Of a DNA stretch of 43,831 bases, positions 11,501-20,100 are shown in pieces; position 1 is the stretch's first letter; each line of letters opens with the position of its first letter. This DNA is from CAJUPY01 sp051871275 (GTDB lineage Bacteria > Bacteroidota > Bacteroidia > Bacteroidales > Muribaculaceae), in contig JBJECR010000083.1 in NCBI GenBank assembly GCA_051871275.1, forward strand, positions 1 through 43,831. Direction: 5' to 3'. A program made the translations under genes and the position numbers. Under the pieces are notes generated by a model. It saw nothing but the letters and a program-made list of their open reading frames with translations, was not told where the DNA came from and ran no database searches.

Positions 11501-12209
11501 TTTGGGCTGGGTTGGGACACTGGAATATATGGAGCCGGGTAAAGGATATATGCTCCAGCGTAACACCAAGGGTGATGTAAACCTCAAATACCCGGAAACG
11601 GCTTACGCAGGTGATAATGCCTCTCGTTCTTCCGGAAACTTTATCAATTCTTATTCAAAACGTTACTCTACAAATATGACGGCTGTTATCAGCATAGAAG
11701 GACTTGACGTTCTTCCGGGCGACTGCATTGAAGCCTCTATCAATGGTGAATGTAGAGGAGAAACGGAAGTGAAAGAACTGACATCTTACGGTGAACTGTT
11801 CCTTATCACTATAGCGGGCGACGACAGCGAAAAAATAGATTTCACGCTGAAGCGTGACGGCAAACCTGTTGCTTCCGCTAAATCCGCTATCCAATACTCA
11901 GCAAACAGGCATCTGGGTGATTTACAGAGTCCGCTGGTAGTAAATATGGCAGACATGAACCATGTTTGCGTATTTCCATCACCGTTCTCCACGGAACTAA
12001 ACATCTCTGCAATAGTGACTGAAGACGCTGTGACAGACGTGAGAATTACAAACATCAACGGAGTTTGTGTTGCATCTTGGCTTGACTGCAACAACGGTGG
12101 AGCTGTTGATATCACATGGAAAGTACCGGCAGGCACGGCAGACGGTGTCTATATAGTCACTTTAATCACAGACGGCAAAGCCGAGTCTTTCAAAGTTGTC
12201 AAAAAGTAG
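2541..12209 (+). CDS. Giant T9SS-secreted multidomain protein with LamG-like domains
   Basis: The 3222-residue product begins with a hydrophobic export signal (about residues 26-43) behind a long basic leader. Domains seen in order are beta-sandwich/fibronectin-like modules (to about 620), a carboxypeptidase-regulatory-like segment (621-648), a first LamG/concanavalin-like domain (655-810), a second regulatory-like fold (about 915-990), and a long unassigned central region (about 1370-1800). LamG-like domains 2 and 3 follow (2118-2290 and 2323-2512), then a BACON-like module (about 2632-2720). A module with the motif EDILASF...CTGVC lies near 2756 and a related one (GDCIEASINGECRGE) near 3060. 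The C-terminus (3142-3222, starting VCVFPSPFSTELNIS) is a T9SS type A sorting domain. I infer a cell-surface protein, perhaps adhesive or glycan-binding. It forms an operon with the next gene, 15 bases downstream. No enzymatic motif was recognised. Confidence 0.85.
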   Translation: MITCRSRFHQSQEEKFSISRIFRAAFHLVFLAFMLIPMQTISAGDIQSSYISYRDRLKTFGYISIKVPIYDDNGLDEGLPMSDSNYSSMIQIDGENVVELYSMNKAGAPQDKDNGTYWVESKITTSSKIVRVTVFQNDDENSDESNGTVLSTSYTKTTHTAVLGTSYAYYRIYLSPSYLKSLGTGKSKFNVHLGIDENNGNDDRVVELSSNFTFDYPTAPDVKFDYSRTYPGQYDITFTGKANDQYRIYPISQSFTTISSAVSLITHQWKRSNSSSTFTLTYNHKLSDYQYLDTESSFTIPALQYPENLKVEQADSGKIAITWDIPTPNDTHYISGDRFQIQRSNNSDFSNTKDIGYVDYFNGKSVTVYDDARNENLNGTFYYRIRRTDPQSYWGWNDYEMASAEIHMKHKYIETATARMSDKPSSNEVIITWNYDSGNVMTTGTKIILIRKNITQGNSEITITLPDSCLSTRCYTEQLPTACDVYEYSLKLQPGADAYSLQNPAISVTGEDDIYSVLRGNVVMFTASKGYYSDRVDLEWKTDGLPITSFSISAREHDSNAVFKQIASVQASTGNTQYSYTYDKAVPGVVYDFKIGAISECADTSAVIEYKHTIVGFRTPTGQIYGRVTFSDGQAVPDVEVRAEATDNTGIPGKAYRFDGNSHLRTVTKSLLDTAQNVTLEAWIKPESEGTIISKPNMYSLKYSGGKVVLEYGTQKVTSKTDVSFYTKDKPFLHVAATIGDSIKIYLNGKCDAAEPRSELVAASEECVTIGGNFKGVIDDVRLWNTVRSEEDVAKNYNRYLTGNEEGLKAYYTFDYSVDSEFFDISFTGNDYNKNHGLSVSAVITDEVPDATQLGYKYYTDDNGSYYLRGLPYTGNGTTYMIIPTKGIHQFNPVNDLRLLNTNSQSHTVNFTDKSSFSVSGKVTYEGGTIPVEGVSFKIDGTVAMDSKGNILKTDASGMFDIEVPVGQHEVMAVREGHTFKNDGKITNSDGTDRNYQDMVSGLELIDITKARFVGRVAGGTVQQGLAIGHPDSKNNLADSVKVVLTYQNEAYTMVSTPRNETYKLNKTAYTADTLANTVNYAGNVITILPNSKTGEFYADVIPTKYRVDVLVPGHDDNPIPGSGEELSFIGSLGKSFDIVCYTDSVSTEGSLKEVTDTIVYNKKSLFIKRYSPSIVVQEKENGNLHEYFGKDTVTVKFLDERNNFTACSYDKTTGKYTFGMPVYEQNNEITYKIKTCEVYQYKDYNGKDVTDVEPDMIPSAKGTITFTGTDLALKSDTTLVTDSNGEALWTFKVNMPDMTTATRKVAIQYTYVDSAENYSTQTEGKTVTVDWDGKFDAIVLGSRTLGTNFITAGPDDILFVLRDPPGSNSYSYLEKGVSVTKTNTYTGSADTNTNLDFGTKFGVKKFYYLGAGAGSGQYFELEDKAGGGVKADFKIGGTDSDIKTITTTSKFQTSSDQAYVGADGDLFVGFSTNITLGTVESVGIISKKVYEADSNDFTVYSEIHSDIDTLLIAKSTDIGMSENYSTLFAYTQLHIENTLIPQLIATRNSLLLPNTESDSYYKSLANSKKDNVYVSKLAVDDINYGKSNNDSIFGSKATDAFDGPSYKIYTPDNINKSDTIVFLNQSVTNWEKHLYNNEKQKALAETKNNVSFQAGSNFSYTQAYSFTRSENVNFSIGVGANVFEGGVASFGGKGLNLTFRNNTTTTHGGSFTTNEEAKTAQGFVLAESGSDYISLDICTETGYDSDDQFHKYDEIDNLSDYEGTFTTFIFKKTGGATKCPYEGAYRTKYYETGKYIDAATIKIEVPELSVENNFIDNVPSGEAAKFTLYLRNNSEAQKDLYYDLSLDDATNPNGAQLFIDGSPLGDGRTVFVPAGETITKILEVRKGTEMNYDNMVLWLSSQCQCNLADAQEDIYDAVTLSVHFTPSATAVNIKKPTATWTYNTKLPTKKYDDVLQHYMTVTLDGFDVNYENFHRVMLQYKPASGSEDDWITLMSYYSDETAYEDAKNNGMNAEMISADDQGTITYLWFMDDLPDQKYDIRAVGTSMISNVEYYNYSEVHSGVKDMYNPRLFGSAQPANGILTVNDEIRLNFNEAIAEGLLTDNNFEVTGIRNGAVTDHSVSITLDGENDALTESLFRSWKGKNLTIELWILADKPQDAVLFSHGSGKDLLELCITADNHLKINANGNSIVSNETIPYEAGTWAHVAMTYSSDGNVSAYYNYTEIIGNKYVGTYSGNGTYAFGASIDSSGCFAGKMHNARIWDKIVPLARLQTNSLTLLSGAESNLLAYYPMNEARGTVVQDKARGVNMLMKGGDWTVPEGRAVSLDGEKQYVKLPTGASVVDSTMDYTLEMWFKADEKNTNATLAASGKGDGTDALGSENLFFLGFENGLLTFRNNGYAAVCKGNYLDNNWHHTAVAVNRNSGRAQIFVDGTLNTYFDALNLGGLEAEYVNLGVTQKLEKAGENIVADTTYTDFFKGEIDEFRLWKLYRNESITANGMANKLDGTEKGLIAYYPFEHYVDWQGTPELQFTADCQVADLSEPCTAVISSGTVETAVSAPIKAKEPVSDLLYDFVVNDDALIINLNEPYERIEKSIVTFTVDGVRDLNGNEILSPVTWTAYIDRNQLKWSDTSLEIRKPYGEELSFSVRANNNGGSVQYFTIENMPSWLNVSPSSGTIDPASGIDVVFTINPKLNIGYYDEVIYMRNDNNVTESLALNIKVEGEKPDWSVNPHDFEYNMSVFGKIMIDDVYSNDEEDILASFSKGTCTGVCNNKYYSENDTYYTLLTIYGNESDETPARFKLYDASTGTVYTAEPSKTITFCNDAVIGSPDAPIIFTAKKERIQTLNLESGWSWISTYIDTKDKTVSDIFYNGNWTKEDIIKSEDNQFVSYYPNTGWEGTLYYMNCGTMYKIYCVNPNVVEITGAPVEASSVIINIKGLGDDNIPHWNYISYIPSITMSVKEALAGYAAGDGDIIKSQTQMAMYSSTLGWVGTLEYMEPGKGYMLQRNTKGDVNLKYPETAYAGDNASRSSGNFINSYSKRYSTNMTAVISIEGLDVLPGDCIEASINGECRGETEVKELTSYGELFLITIAGDDSEKIDFTLKRDGKPVASAKSAIQYSANRHLGDLQSPLVVNMADMNHVCVFPSPFSTELNISAIVTEDAVTDVRITNINGVCVASWLDCNNGGAVDITWKVPAGTADGVYIVTLITDGKAESFKVVKK

Positions 12210-12224
12210 AAAAAATTTAAGATT

Positions 12225-13694
12225 ATGAAATATTTGCAATTATTTTTTCTCGCATTGACAGGACTGATAACCGCTCAATGCAGCAGTGATAAAGAGGATA
12301 ACAACACATATCCGATTCCTGACTGGAAAGTGGATACGTCATCTTTCGTTTCACGACCGGACTGGAAAGCGGAAGAACAAGAAGGTGTTGACAATCCGGA
12401 TTGGAACGCAAGTTTTGCCGGAAACGACGAAATGCCGAATTGGACTCCTCCGGATATGAGCGTGTATCCCACGAGTATGACTTGTGTTATCCGTCTTTCT
12501 CCCGTTTTGGAAGAGTTTGCGGATTCCGGTGACAAAGTTGCCGCTTTTATAGGTGGAGAATGTCGAGGAATAGCAGAGCCGGTGATGGTAGAAGGCGTAA
12601 AACTCTACTTTCTCATGGTGAAAGCCGCTGCGGAGGAAAACAGGGATGTGTCTTTCTTATACTATAGCAATAGCCAAAAGCGTCTTTACAAGTCATCGGA
12701 AACAAAGTATGAAGTAAACAAGGTTTATGGCACGGCGGCAGACCCTGAAACTCCGGATTTCGAACGCTCCGGACTTTACCCTTACATTGCCACTGCATAC
12801 ATTGCCCTTAACACTCCGGTCTTGCCGTTTATCCCGGCTGAAGGTGATGAAATTGCTGCATTCGTAAACGATGAATGTAGAAGCGTGAAACACATAGAAA
12901 GCGAAAACACATACGTATTTCACCTCTTGGCTAAAAATGATGCTGAAATTATCCGGTTTAAGTATTACAGCACTCAAAGCGAGAAAATATATGTTTCCAC
13001 AACAAACTTTACTATCAATGCTTATGGTGATGTGATAGGTAGCATCAGTGAACCGGTAAAACTTGATTTTGTGACAGAAGGCGTAATGACTGCATACTTA
13101 AAACTCGTGTCTCCACTTGGCGAATTTACGCAGAATGATGACATTCTTGCCGCTTTCTGTGGTGATAAGTGCGTGGGAATAGCGGAAAAAGTGTCTGTTT
13201 CAGAGCCTGTATATAAGATGCAAATTAGCGGCACCACGGATGGCGAAGCGATAGATTTGAAATATTATAGCACTTATGGAGTGATAGTGGAATCACCGGC
13301 TGCTCTTACATTTGCTAAAGGCAAGGAAGAAGGCTCACAGACGGCTCCATTGCTCGTGAAATTTGACTGTTCCGGCGTCTGTCCTTTGAAAATGAAAGCA
13401 TACATCATTCCGGATGAGGATGTATTGCGAAACGCATCTTCAAATGATATTCTCGCGGCTTTTTGCGGTGATGAATGTAGAGGCGTGGCTCAAGGCAAAA
13501 TGCTGACAGACGGAAGTATAGGGTTCCAAATGGAGATTATAGGCTCGTTTGACGAACATGAACAGATAATACTCAAATATTACTGTGCAAAAACGTCTTA
13601 CATGTATCATTCCGCCGCATCATTTGCCTTTGATGGCGAAAACAGCATAGGTTCCGCTTACGATTACAAGAAATTTAAGTTTGTAATAGAATAG
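12225..13694 (+). CDS. Surface lipoprotein with four repeats shared with the giant protein
   Basis: The 489-residue product has a lipoprotein signal with the acceptor C19 (LITAQC; glutamine before the cysteine is unusual). The mature N-terminus, CSSDKEDNN, is acid-rich like the export tags of surface-exposed Bacteroidetes lipoproteins. Residues 25-80 hold four PDW/PNW-type motifs. Four modules of about 100 residues follow, each with a core like DILAAFCGDECRGVA (near residues 103, 208, 305 and 408) and a later LKYYS-type strand. The same core, and the PDW-type lead-in, occur twice near the C-terminus of the giant protein upstream, so the two are probably partners on the cell surface. The function is unknown. 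The gene ends 13 bases from the convergent helicase gene. Confidence 0.75.
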   Translation: MKYLQLFFLALTGLITAQCSSDKEDNNTYPIPDWKVDTSSFVSRPDWKAEEQEGVDNPDWNASFAGNDEMPNWTPPDMSVYPTSMTCVIRLSPVLEEFADSGDKVAAFIGGECRGIAEPVMVEGVKLYFLMVKAAAEENRDVSFLYYSNSQKRLYKSSETKYEVNKVYGTAADPETPDFERSGLYPYIATAYIALNTPVLPFIPAEGDEIAAFVNDECRSVKHIESENTYVFHLLAKNDAEIIRFKYYSTQSEKIYVSTTNFTINAYGDVIGSISEPVKLDFVTEGVMTAYLKLVSPLGEFTQNDDILAAFCGDKCVGIAEKVSVSEPVYKMQISGTTDGEAIDLKYYSTYGVIVESPAALTFAKGKEEGSQTAPLLVKFDCSGVCPLKMKAYIIPDEDVLRNASSNDILAAFCGDECRGVAQGKMLTDGSIGFQMEIIGSFDEHEQIILKYYCAKTSYMYHSAASFAFDGENSIGSAYDYKKFKFVIE

Positions 13695-13707
13695 TTTTTC
13701 GGAAAAC

Positions 13708-16700
13708 CTAAAGCAATATTTTATAAGCGCTTTCGCAGAGTTTTGAATAGAGGAAATCGCGGCAGAGGAGCGAACTGCTGCCAATAATCACGATGTGTGA
13801 TTGAGTACGAGTGAGGGCAACGTTCAGTTTGCGGTCTATTACGCTACCGTTTTCCTCAAAGCGGTTTGCCGTGAGGAAAGAGAGCTGTGAAAGCCGCTTT
13901 ATGGTGGTGGAATAAATCACGTATTTTCTCTGGCTGCCCTGGAAACGCTCCACGGTGTCTATTGATATTCGCTCCGTGTTTCTAATCTCTTTTTCTGCAA
14001 TGGCATTTCGGATTGCCATAATCTGACTGCGGTACGGCACAATAACGCCCACGCTCGTTTCGGGGGCAAAATCATCTCCTTCCCTGCGAATTATCTCCGC
14101 TATGGTGTCTGCCACTATTTTTGCCTCAGCCCGGTTTGCATTGTCGGCTTTGAGCAAGTCTTGTTCCTCCGGTTTTACGTCAATAAAAATCACACGATGC
14201 CTGTTAAGTGCTTCACCGATATGTGAATATGCAGGGACAGACGGTATTTCTCGTGTTTGATGTTCCAGCGGCACGGGCTTAAGATTGCTGCCATAAAACA
14301 TTTCCGAGGCAAATTCCGCCACCTCGCAGTGCATACGCCCCTGGAGGGAGAGATAATACACATTGTTCGGGTCGTATTCTCCGGTTTCCTCGTTTCGGGA
14401 AAGTGCAAGCATACGCTGGAAGAAGGAATTGCGGCAATCAAAAAGTTTTATGGCTTTCAGTTCCGAATCTGAAACCAAAGACAGGCTTTGCGGCTGACGC
14501 ACAATAGCCGGCAGTTGCTTATGGTCACCTATAAGAATGAATTTTTTCACGATGTTTCCGCCGATGCCTCCGGCTGTGAGCAGCGGCAGAATCTGCGGCT
14601 CCAGAATCTGCGATGCTTCATCAATAACAGCCAGTGAAAAATCGTATTTTTCCAGCATGGAGAGTGCACCGGTTATAGCGTGAATAGTTCCGGTAAAAAC
14701 TCTCTGCGACTTCAAAAAGTTCTCTATATCATTAAGTTGGCGACAGTTCTTCACAGCCTCCGAGAGCAAATTTTTCCGCCATGCAGGGCTGCAACCGAGG
14801 TGCGAGCCTATTCGAACAAAAGGGATTTCCGCACCGTCTATTTTAGAGCAAATTTCGTCAACGGCACGGTTTGTATATGCGGCAAGCAGAATTTTCGCAC
14901 TCGGGTTTTTCAGTTCCTCCAGCACTATATTCAGCAGTGCGTGAGACGTTTTGCCCGTGCCGGGAGGACCAATCACGATAAACATATCTTTTGCTCGCTT
15001 TGCCCGCTCCACAAGAGGATTAAATGCACCATAATTGCCGGACAGTTTCAGAGTGGCATCGGTCTGCGGTTTTCTCTGTCCCAGAAGCAGTTTTCTGCGA
15101 CTGTTTTCTGCAGTCAGAAGCGAGAAAATACCACGATAAAGCGAACTGAAAGAAGAGTCAAAAAGGTCGTGCTCAATAGCGGCAAGGCTATTTTTGCCAT
15201 TATCAAAGATAAGTTTATCTGCCTGTGGGGCACGCAGTTTGAGAGTTAATTCACTTGGAGCAATACGAAAAACCTCCGTACGGATAACTGCAGAACGGCG
15301 AATGTCCGGGATTTCGTTTTTGCGGTAAAAGTACATTGCCGCAATGTCGCCTTCACGGAAATTAGGCAAAAAATCACTGCCGTATTCCGGCATATTCATC
15401 ACAACATGTGTGATAGCACCGGAATCCGCATCGGTTTGAAATTCCTTCACTGTAAGCCCGTCAAGAATATTTCCGGAGGCTATTTTTTCACCGTAAGGAG
15501 TGTTCCACGCCCCGGCAAAACCGGCATCCGTGGTGAGAGAATTAAAGCCCGTTTTGGCACTCAAATGCTCCGTCTGCACAAATTTGAGCATGGCGAGTGC
15601 ATATTTCCGTGCAGTGGAATCCGCCCGCTTGAGGCTGTCCAAAACGTTTTCTATACCGGGACGAATGTACTTGTCAAAGTATTCTCGCTTGTTTTCATTT
15701 TTCAGGAAATCATCTGCAGAAAGAGTGAGCAGGGAGTCAAAACCGGAGTTTGCAAAAGCAATATCTTGTGCAGTGATGCGATTTCGGATTTCTATAGCCT
15801 CACGGAGAGTTGCGGGAGAATTACCTGTGCGAATAAGCGGCAACGGGTATTTGGAGTACATAAGATATGAACTTATATCACCGTTGTTCAGTCCATAGCC
15901 ATAGTGGATAATCGCCTGATACAGCAATACTTGCACATAGTGCTTAGTGTGATATTTAGCACCGCCTCTGTCATCGCTGCCCCAAGTGCCTTTCCCGGAT
16001 TTTTGCTCCACCAGCACGCGGAGGTCTTTTTGCAGCATGTCCATACGTCCTTGCAGCCCGAGCATTTCGCAGAAGAAAGACGGCTCCAGCAGAGTTTTCT
16101 TTTTGTCAAAAGATTTTTGCTCGTCCGAGAGGGTGTCTATGGCTGATATGATATTTTGCCGCTGACTGCGAGCATCTTCGTGAAACTGACGGTCAACACC
16201 ACCGATAGCAAGAATCTTGGCATAAGCATTTCGGAAAAATTCCTGTGCGGACTTTTCGTATGGCGAGGGGGCTACACTGTGAATAGTATCATCGAGTATT
16301 TGTCCCGCAAGGTTACCGAGCAACATTGGTTTTGTCACTTCCTCTTTTTTGAAGCGAGAAATGAGATTATTCAAGTGCGTTGTGCCGTAACTTTCAAAGC
16401 AAGATGCCACAGACGTGATGTCCATAAGATAGTCCGGCTCATAGATGATAAGTTCCGGGAGCAACTGTCCGGCGGGAGATTTCACGGGAGCCACGATATT
16501 CAGTTGGCTACCCTGTTTTATGAACGGGACGAGGTACGTAAAGTCTTTTTTGTCTGCATCAGTGCCGTGGAGCAGAGAAATCTCCACTTTTTCCATACCG
16601 CCTGACAAATTTCTTGCATAGAGTGTATTTTTCTCCGTAAAGTCCGCAATAACACGCAGATAGCCCTTAGCAGCCTTGCCGTCCGTGATTACGCAATCGC

Positions 16701-17100
16701 CCACAGGTAGCAGTTGCTTGATGTCTCGGGGAATTGTCACCCCCGTGAGCAGTTCCGTCCAGAGGCTGAGTGTACGCAAATCGTAAGGAGCTGTCTTTGC
16801 GAGAGTTTCGTCGTCGTAAGAATCCGTGTGACTGATTCTGAACCGCAACTGATGCACGTCGCGAGAAAGTTTTGCGTAAGCGGACCTGTCGTAGCCTCGT
16901 ATTTCAGGTTTGAAAGAACGCAGAATATGGTCTATTTTCGCAGTAAGATTAGCAAAAACTATAGCGGAACCGCTTGTGTATTCATCTGCAAGAGCATACA
17001 GCACACTTGCCATACGCGTGTATTTGTCACGCGGTGAAGTGCGTTTGTTTTGAGCAAAACGGATTGAGTCGTAGTATTCGTCACGGAAATTATTTTGCAT
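13708..17100 (-). CDS. Dna2-like nuclease plus SF1 (UPF1-type) helicase
   Basis: The 1130-residue protein carries a C-terminal superfamily 1B helicase. Motif I is GPPGTGKTS (residues 711-719), motif II is VIDEASQ with D827/E828, and motif III is LIGDHKQLPA. Later motifs are VIVPYRSQ, VERFQGSQ and LNVALTRTQSH. Upstream lies a Cas4/Dna2-like PD-(D/E)XK nuclease with LQGRMD (D354) and VEQKSG (E365, K367). I do not see the four-cysteine iron-sulfur set of eukaryotic Dna2. The expected role is cutting and unwinding DNA in repair or replication, or possibly RNA work as in UPF1. The ATG overlaps the end of the upstream AsmA-like gene by 11 bases, so it is translated from the same mRNA. This pairing with envelope genes is odd. 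Confidence 0.85.
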   Translation of the reverse strand: MQNNFRDEYYDSIRFAQNKRTSPRDKYTRMASVLYALADEYTSGSAIVFANLTAKIDHILRSFKPEIRGYDRSAYAKLSRDVHQLRFRISHTDSYDDETLAKTAPYDLRTLSLWTELLTGVTIPRDIKQLLPVGDCVITDGKAAKGYLRVIADFTEKNTLYARNLSGGMEKVEISLLHGTDADKKDFTYLVPFIKQGSQLNIVAPVKSPAGQLLPELIIYEPDYLMDITSVASCFESYGTTHLNNLISRFKKEEVTKPMLLGNLAGQILDDTIHSVAPSPYEKSAQEFFRNAYAKILAIGGVDRQFHEDARSQRQNIISAIDTLSDEQKSFDKKKTLLEPSFFCEMLGLQGRMDMLQKDLRVLVEQKSGKGTWGSDDRGGAKYHTKHYVQVLLYQAIIHYGYGLNNGDISSYLMYSKYPLPLIRTGNSPATLREAIEIRNRITAQDIAFANSGFDSLLTLSADDFLKNENKREYFDKYIRPGIENVLDSLKRADSTARKYALAMLKFVQTEHLSAKTGFNSLTTDAGFAGAWNTPYGEKIASGNILDGLTVKEFQTDADSGAITHVVMNMPEYGSDFLPNFREGDIAAMYFYRKNEIPDIRRSAVIRTEVFRIAPSELTLKLRAPQADKLIFDNGKNSLAAIEHDLFDSSFSSLYRGIFSLLTAENSRRKLLLGQRKPQTDATLKLSGNYGAFNPLVERAKRAKDMFIVIGPPGTGKTSHALLNIVLEELKNPSAKILLAAYTNRAVDEICSKIDGAEIPFVRIGSHLGCSPAWRKNLLSEAVKNCRQLNDIENFLKSQRVFTGTIHAITGALSMLEKYDFSLAVIDEASQILEPQILPLLTAGGIGGNIVKKFILIGDHKQLPAIVRQPQSLSLVSDSELKAIKLFDCRNSFFQRMLALSRNEETGEYDPNNVYYLSLQGRMHCEVAEFASEMFYGSNLKPVPLEHQTREIPSVPAYSHIGEALNRHRVIFIDVKPEEQDLLKADNANRAEAKIVADTIAEIIRREGDDFAPETSVGVIVPYRSQIMAIRNAIAEKEIRNTERISIDTVERFQGSQRKYVIYSTTIKRLSQLSFLTANRFEENGSVIDRKLNVALTRTQSHIVIIGSSSLLCRDFLYSKLCESAYKILL

Positions 17101-20100
17101 CTGTGGCAGTGATTGTGGCAGTGTCCGGTTTTTCTATGTAGCCCTCTTTTATCATCAGCAATGAATCTGAATGAGAAATTGTTTCATTTTCAGTTAATTG
17201 TGAACTCACGTCAACCTTCTTTCTGTTTAGGCGGATAGGTGTTCGAGCGGAGCGGCGGAAAATATTTTCAATTTCGTTGATGAGGTTTATGCGAGTAGTG
17301 TCGGCGATAGAAACTTTTTGCGCCGTGGCATTTTCCTTAAATTTAGCACCGCCGAGGCGTATTTTCATATCGTCTATGTTACCCTTGATGTTAATTCCGA
17401 ACTTAAACGGCAACGGTGATTTAAGGACGGAAATATGATAGTTCAAGTTCATTGCCAAGTCGTTTGTGCCCATAACTCCGAGTCTGTAGCGGTCTATATC
17501 AAAGAGGAAAGGATAGATTTGGAGTTGGTTGTCCTCAACAGTTAATTCCACACTGAGGTGGTCTATCATATTTCTATTTTTATTTTTGAAAATGAGCCAC
17601 TTGGAGAGCATTTTGAAAGTGTCCGGGTCAAGCAGAACGAGTGAGTCGCCGGAGAGTTTTATTGCCGCCTGGAGCGATGGCATAATAAAGTTCATAGCGG
17701 TGTCTATCTGCGTAGCAGCGGCAATATCGGCATTTATGATACCGCTGAAATCTTTCAGCATAGGCATAAGTGTGTCTATTGCCGGAATGAAGGAGTTCAG
17801 CTGATCCAGTTTCAGCGATGTAATTTTCATACCCATACCAAACTGTATGCTGTCGCGGTCCATAGTGGAGTAAAGTGCGGAGAAATCCAGCGAACCGGCA
17901 TCTGTGAGAGCATAAAGATTTCTGAGGTTCACCACCTTGTTTCTCACAAGTGCCTGACAGCTGAAATCTCTCAGCATCAAGTCCGTATATATCACGTTTT
18001 TGGCTTTCAAGCGAATATCCGCATCTATATTTCCCGGCACCATAAAGGCTACGAGCGGTGCGGTGTCCTGTTGCTCCTTGCTTATTTCAATATCTCCGGC
18101 ATCTCCGCTTTCCAATTTTGTCAGGTCTGCCGCCACGTCACTGCTACCGGTGGTTTCCGTGAAGAGAAGACGGCTTATTTCGTTGATATCTACAGTGTCT
18201 GCATTGACGTCAAAATCAATTTTGAGAGCATTGTTTCGCTTTCTGCCCAGTAGCACTCTGCGGAGGTTTCCGATGTTTCCGTTTATCACAAACTCACTGT
18301 TACCCATGCGATAATAGAGGTCACGGAGAGTGATGGAATCCGGGGTAAACGACAAATCAATGTTTTTCAGTCTGTTTTTCACAGGCACGGCATAGGTGTA
18401 AAATCTGCCGGATTCGGCTGTGAGTTTGCCTTTTATATCCCAGTTTTTTATTATTGCCTTAAGCCCGGAATCCACGGAGAGGTCTATGTCATCTTCATCA
18501 GCTACAGCGGCAACCTGCCTGCGAGCCCTACGCATTTTTGTGCTGTCTGCCTGTGCTTTAGCGGCATTTTTCCGTTTGCGGAGGTTTGAGGTGATGTCAA
18601 AGTGTCCGCCTTTAAGTCCCACGGCGAGTTCTCTCTTTATTCCGGCAGAAATGCTCTTGGCGTCAATGGCAAGTGTGAGCTGCGGAGCGTGTTTGTCACC
18701 CTCAAATCTTTTGAGCGATGCAAATGTTTTTATATCCTTGAGCCTGAGGCGAATGGAATCCACAGGGTCGTAGATTTTCAGTCGTTTGAAAGCCAGAGTG
18801 CCGCCAAAAGGCACGATTGTGGTGGAATCCAACTTTTCTCTTGTGACACGTGTTCCAAGTCCGGACTTGAAGTCTTTCAAATCCACTTTCGTGGTGAGAT
18901 AGTCTATGTGTGCAGTGTCTATTTCCACTGTCACGGTGAGGAGAGAATCCACAGTGCGAACATCGTTTTGAATTTTTCTGTTAGAGCCGAATTTAAGGCA
19001 GGACTTATTTGCATAAATGCTTGTCACAGAGTCGGAAGAGAGAAAATTAAAATTATTCAAATCCACATCACCATTTATTTTCAGACGGTGGAAATGATTC
19101 GGATTCAGGTCGCTCATACGCATATCTACCGTCATATCAGCCTCAATGTTTCCGGAGATATGTGCGGCAATTGATTGCCAAATTTTTCGCGGCATATCGT
19201 CTATGCTGAAACGAGCATTCAGTTTTCCTTTTATAGCAGGGTCCGAAACAGGGTTGCGGACAGTGCCTTTCAGGTTCACATCAAGAGCCTTACCGTCTAT
19301 GACGAGTTTTTTCAGTTCCACGGTGGTTTTATCAATATTTTCACCGTTAAAGGCATAGTCTGCGGCAATTTCCACCTTGTTAAACTGCAAATCACCCTGA
19401 CGGATATGACAAGCAGGAATTTCAACCGTTCCTGCAATCAAAGGCAGGGCAACGATAGAATCAGCCACAACGTATGGTTGCTGCAGGGAGGCTGTCGCCG
19501 TCACGGTCATATCAGTGTCCAGTCCTTTTGTGAGTGCAGTATATTCTCCGGGCAAGCGGCGTAGCAGATAATTCACGTCAATATCCGGCAATTCAAGACT
19601 GAAATCTTTCACCACAAGGCTGTCTGCAAAATTGAGTGATGTGGAGAAATCCGCACGGATTGAATCCAGTCCGAGAGTAAAATCTCTAAATGCTACGGCA
19701 AGCGGTTCCGCACTTTTCCATTCTATGTTTCCGTTGAGTGCCACAGCGATGCTGTCCAAGTTGAAATCACGGATAATCGGTGTAGTGCCGTTGGCTTTGA
19801 TGCCGAGTTTGTAAAGCGGAGCCTCCGTGCCTTCAAAAAGAATGGTCTTAATATCTACGGCAACGTCAAGCGAATCGCTTACAGAGCGGTAACGGATTGG
19901 ATTTGCGTTTATTATCGCAAAACGGTCTATAGCAATGTCCGGAATCACGAGTGCGGTGCTTTCTTCCGTCTGAGTGGTGTCTGCGGATGCCGGCACGATG
20001 TCGTAATTTGCAAAATTATCGTTTAGTTTCACGAGATTTATGGAAGGGCTGTCAAACGTGACACCGGAGAGCGATATTTTGCCAACAAAAAGTGAAGGCA

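Noticed and set aside
13694..13707. Hairpin GTTTT-TCGG-AAAAC between the convergent lipoprotein and helicase genes as a two-way terminator
   Set aside because: The stem is only 5 bp and mostly A-T, with no convincing T-run beyond it; too weak to call.
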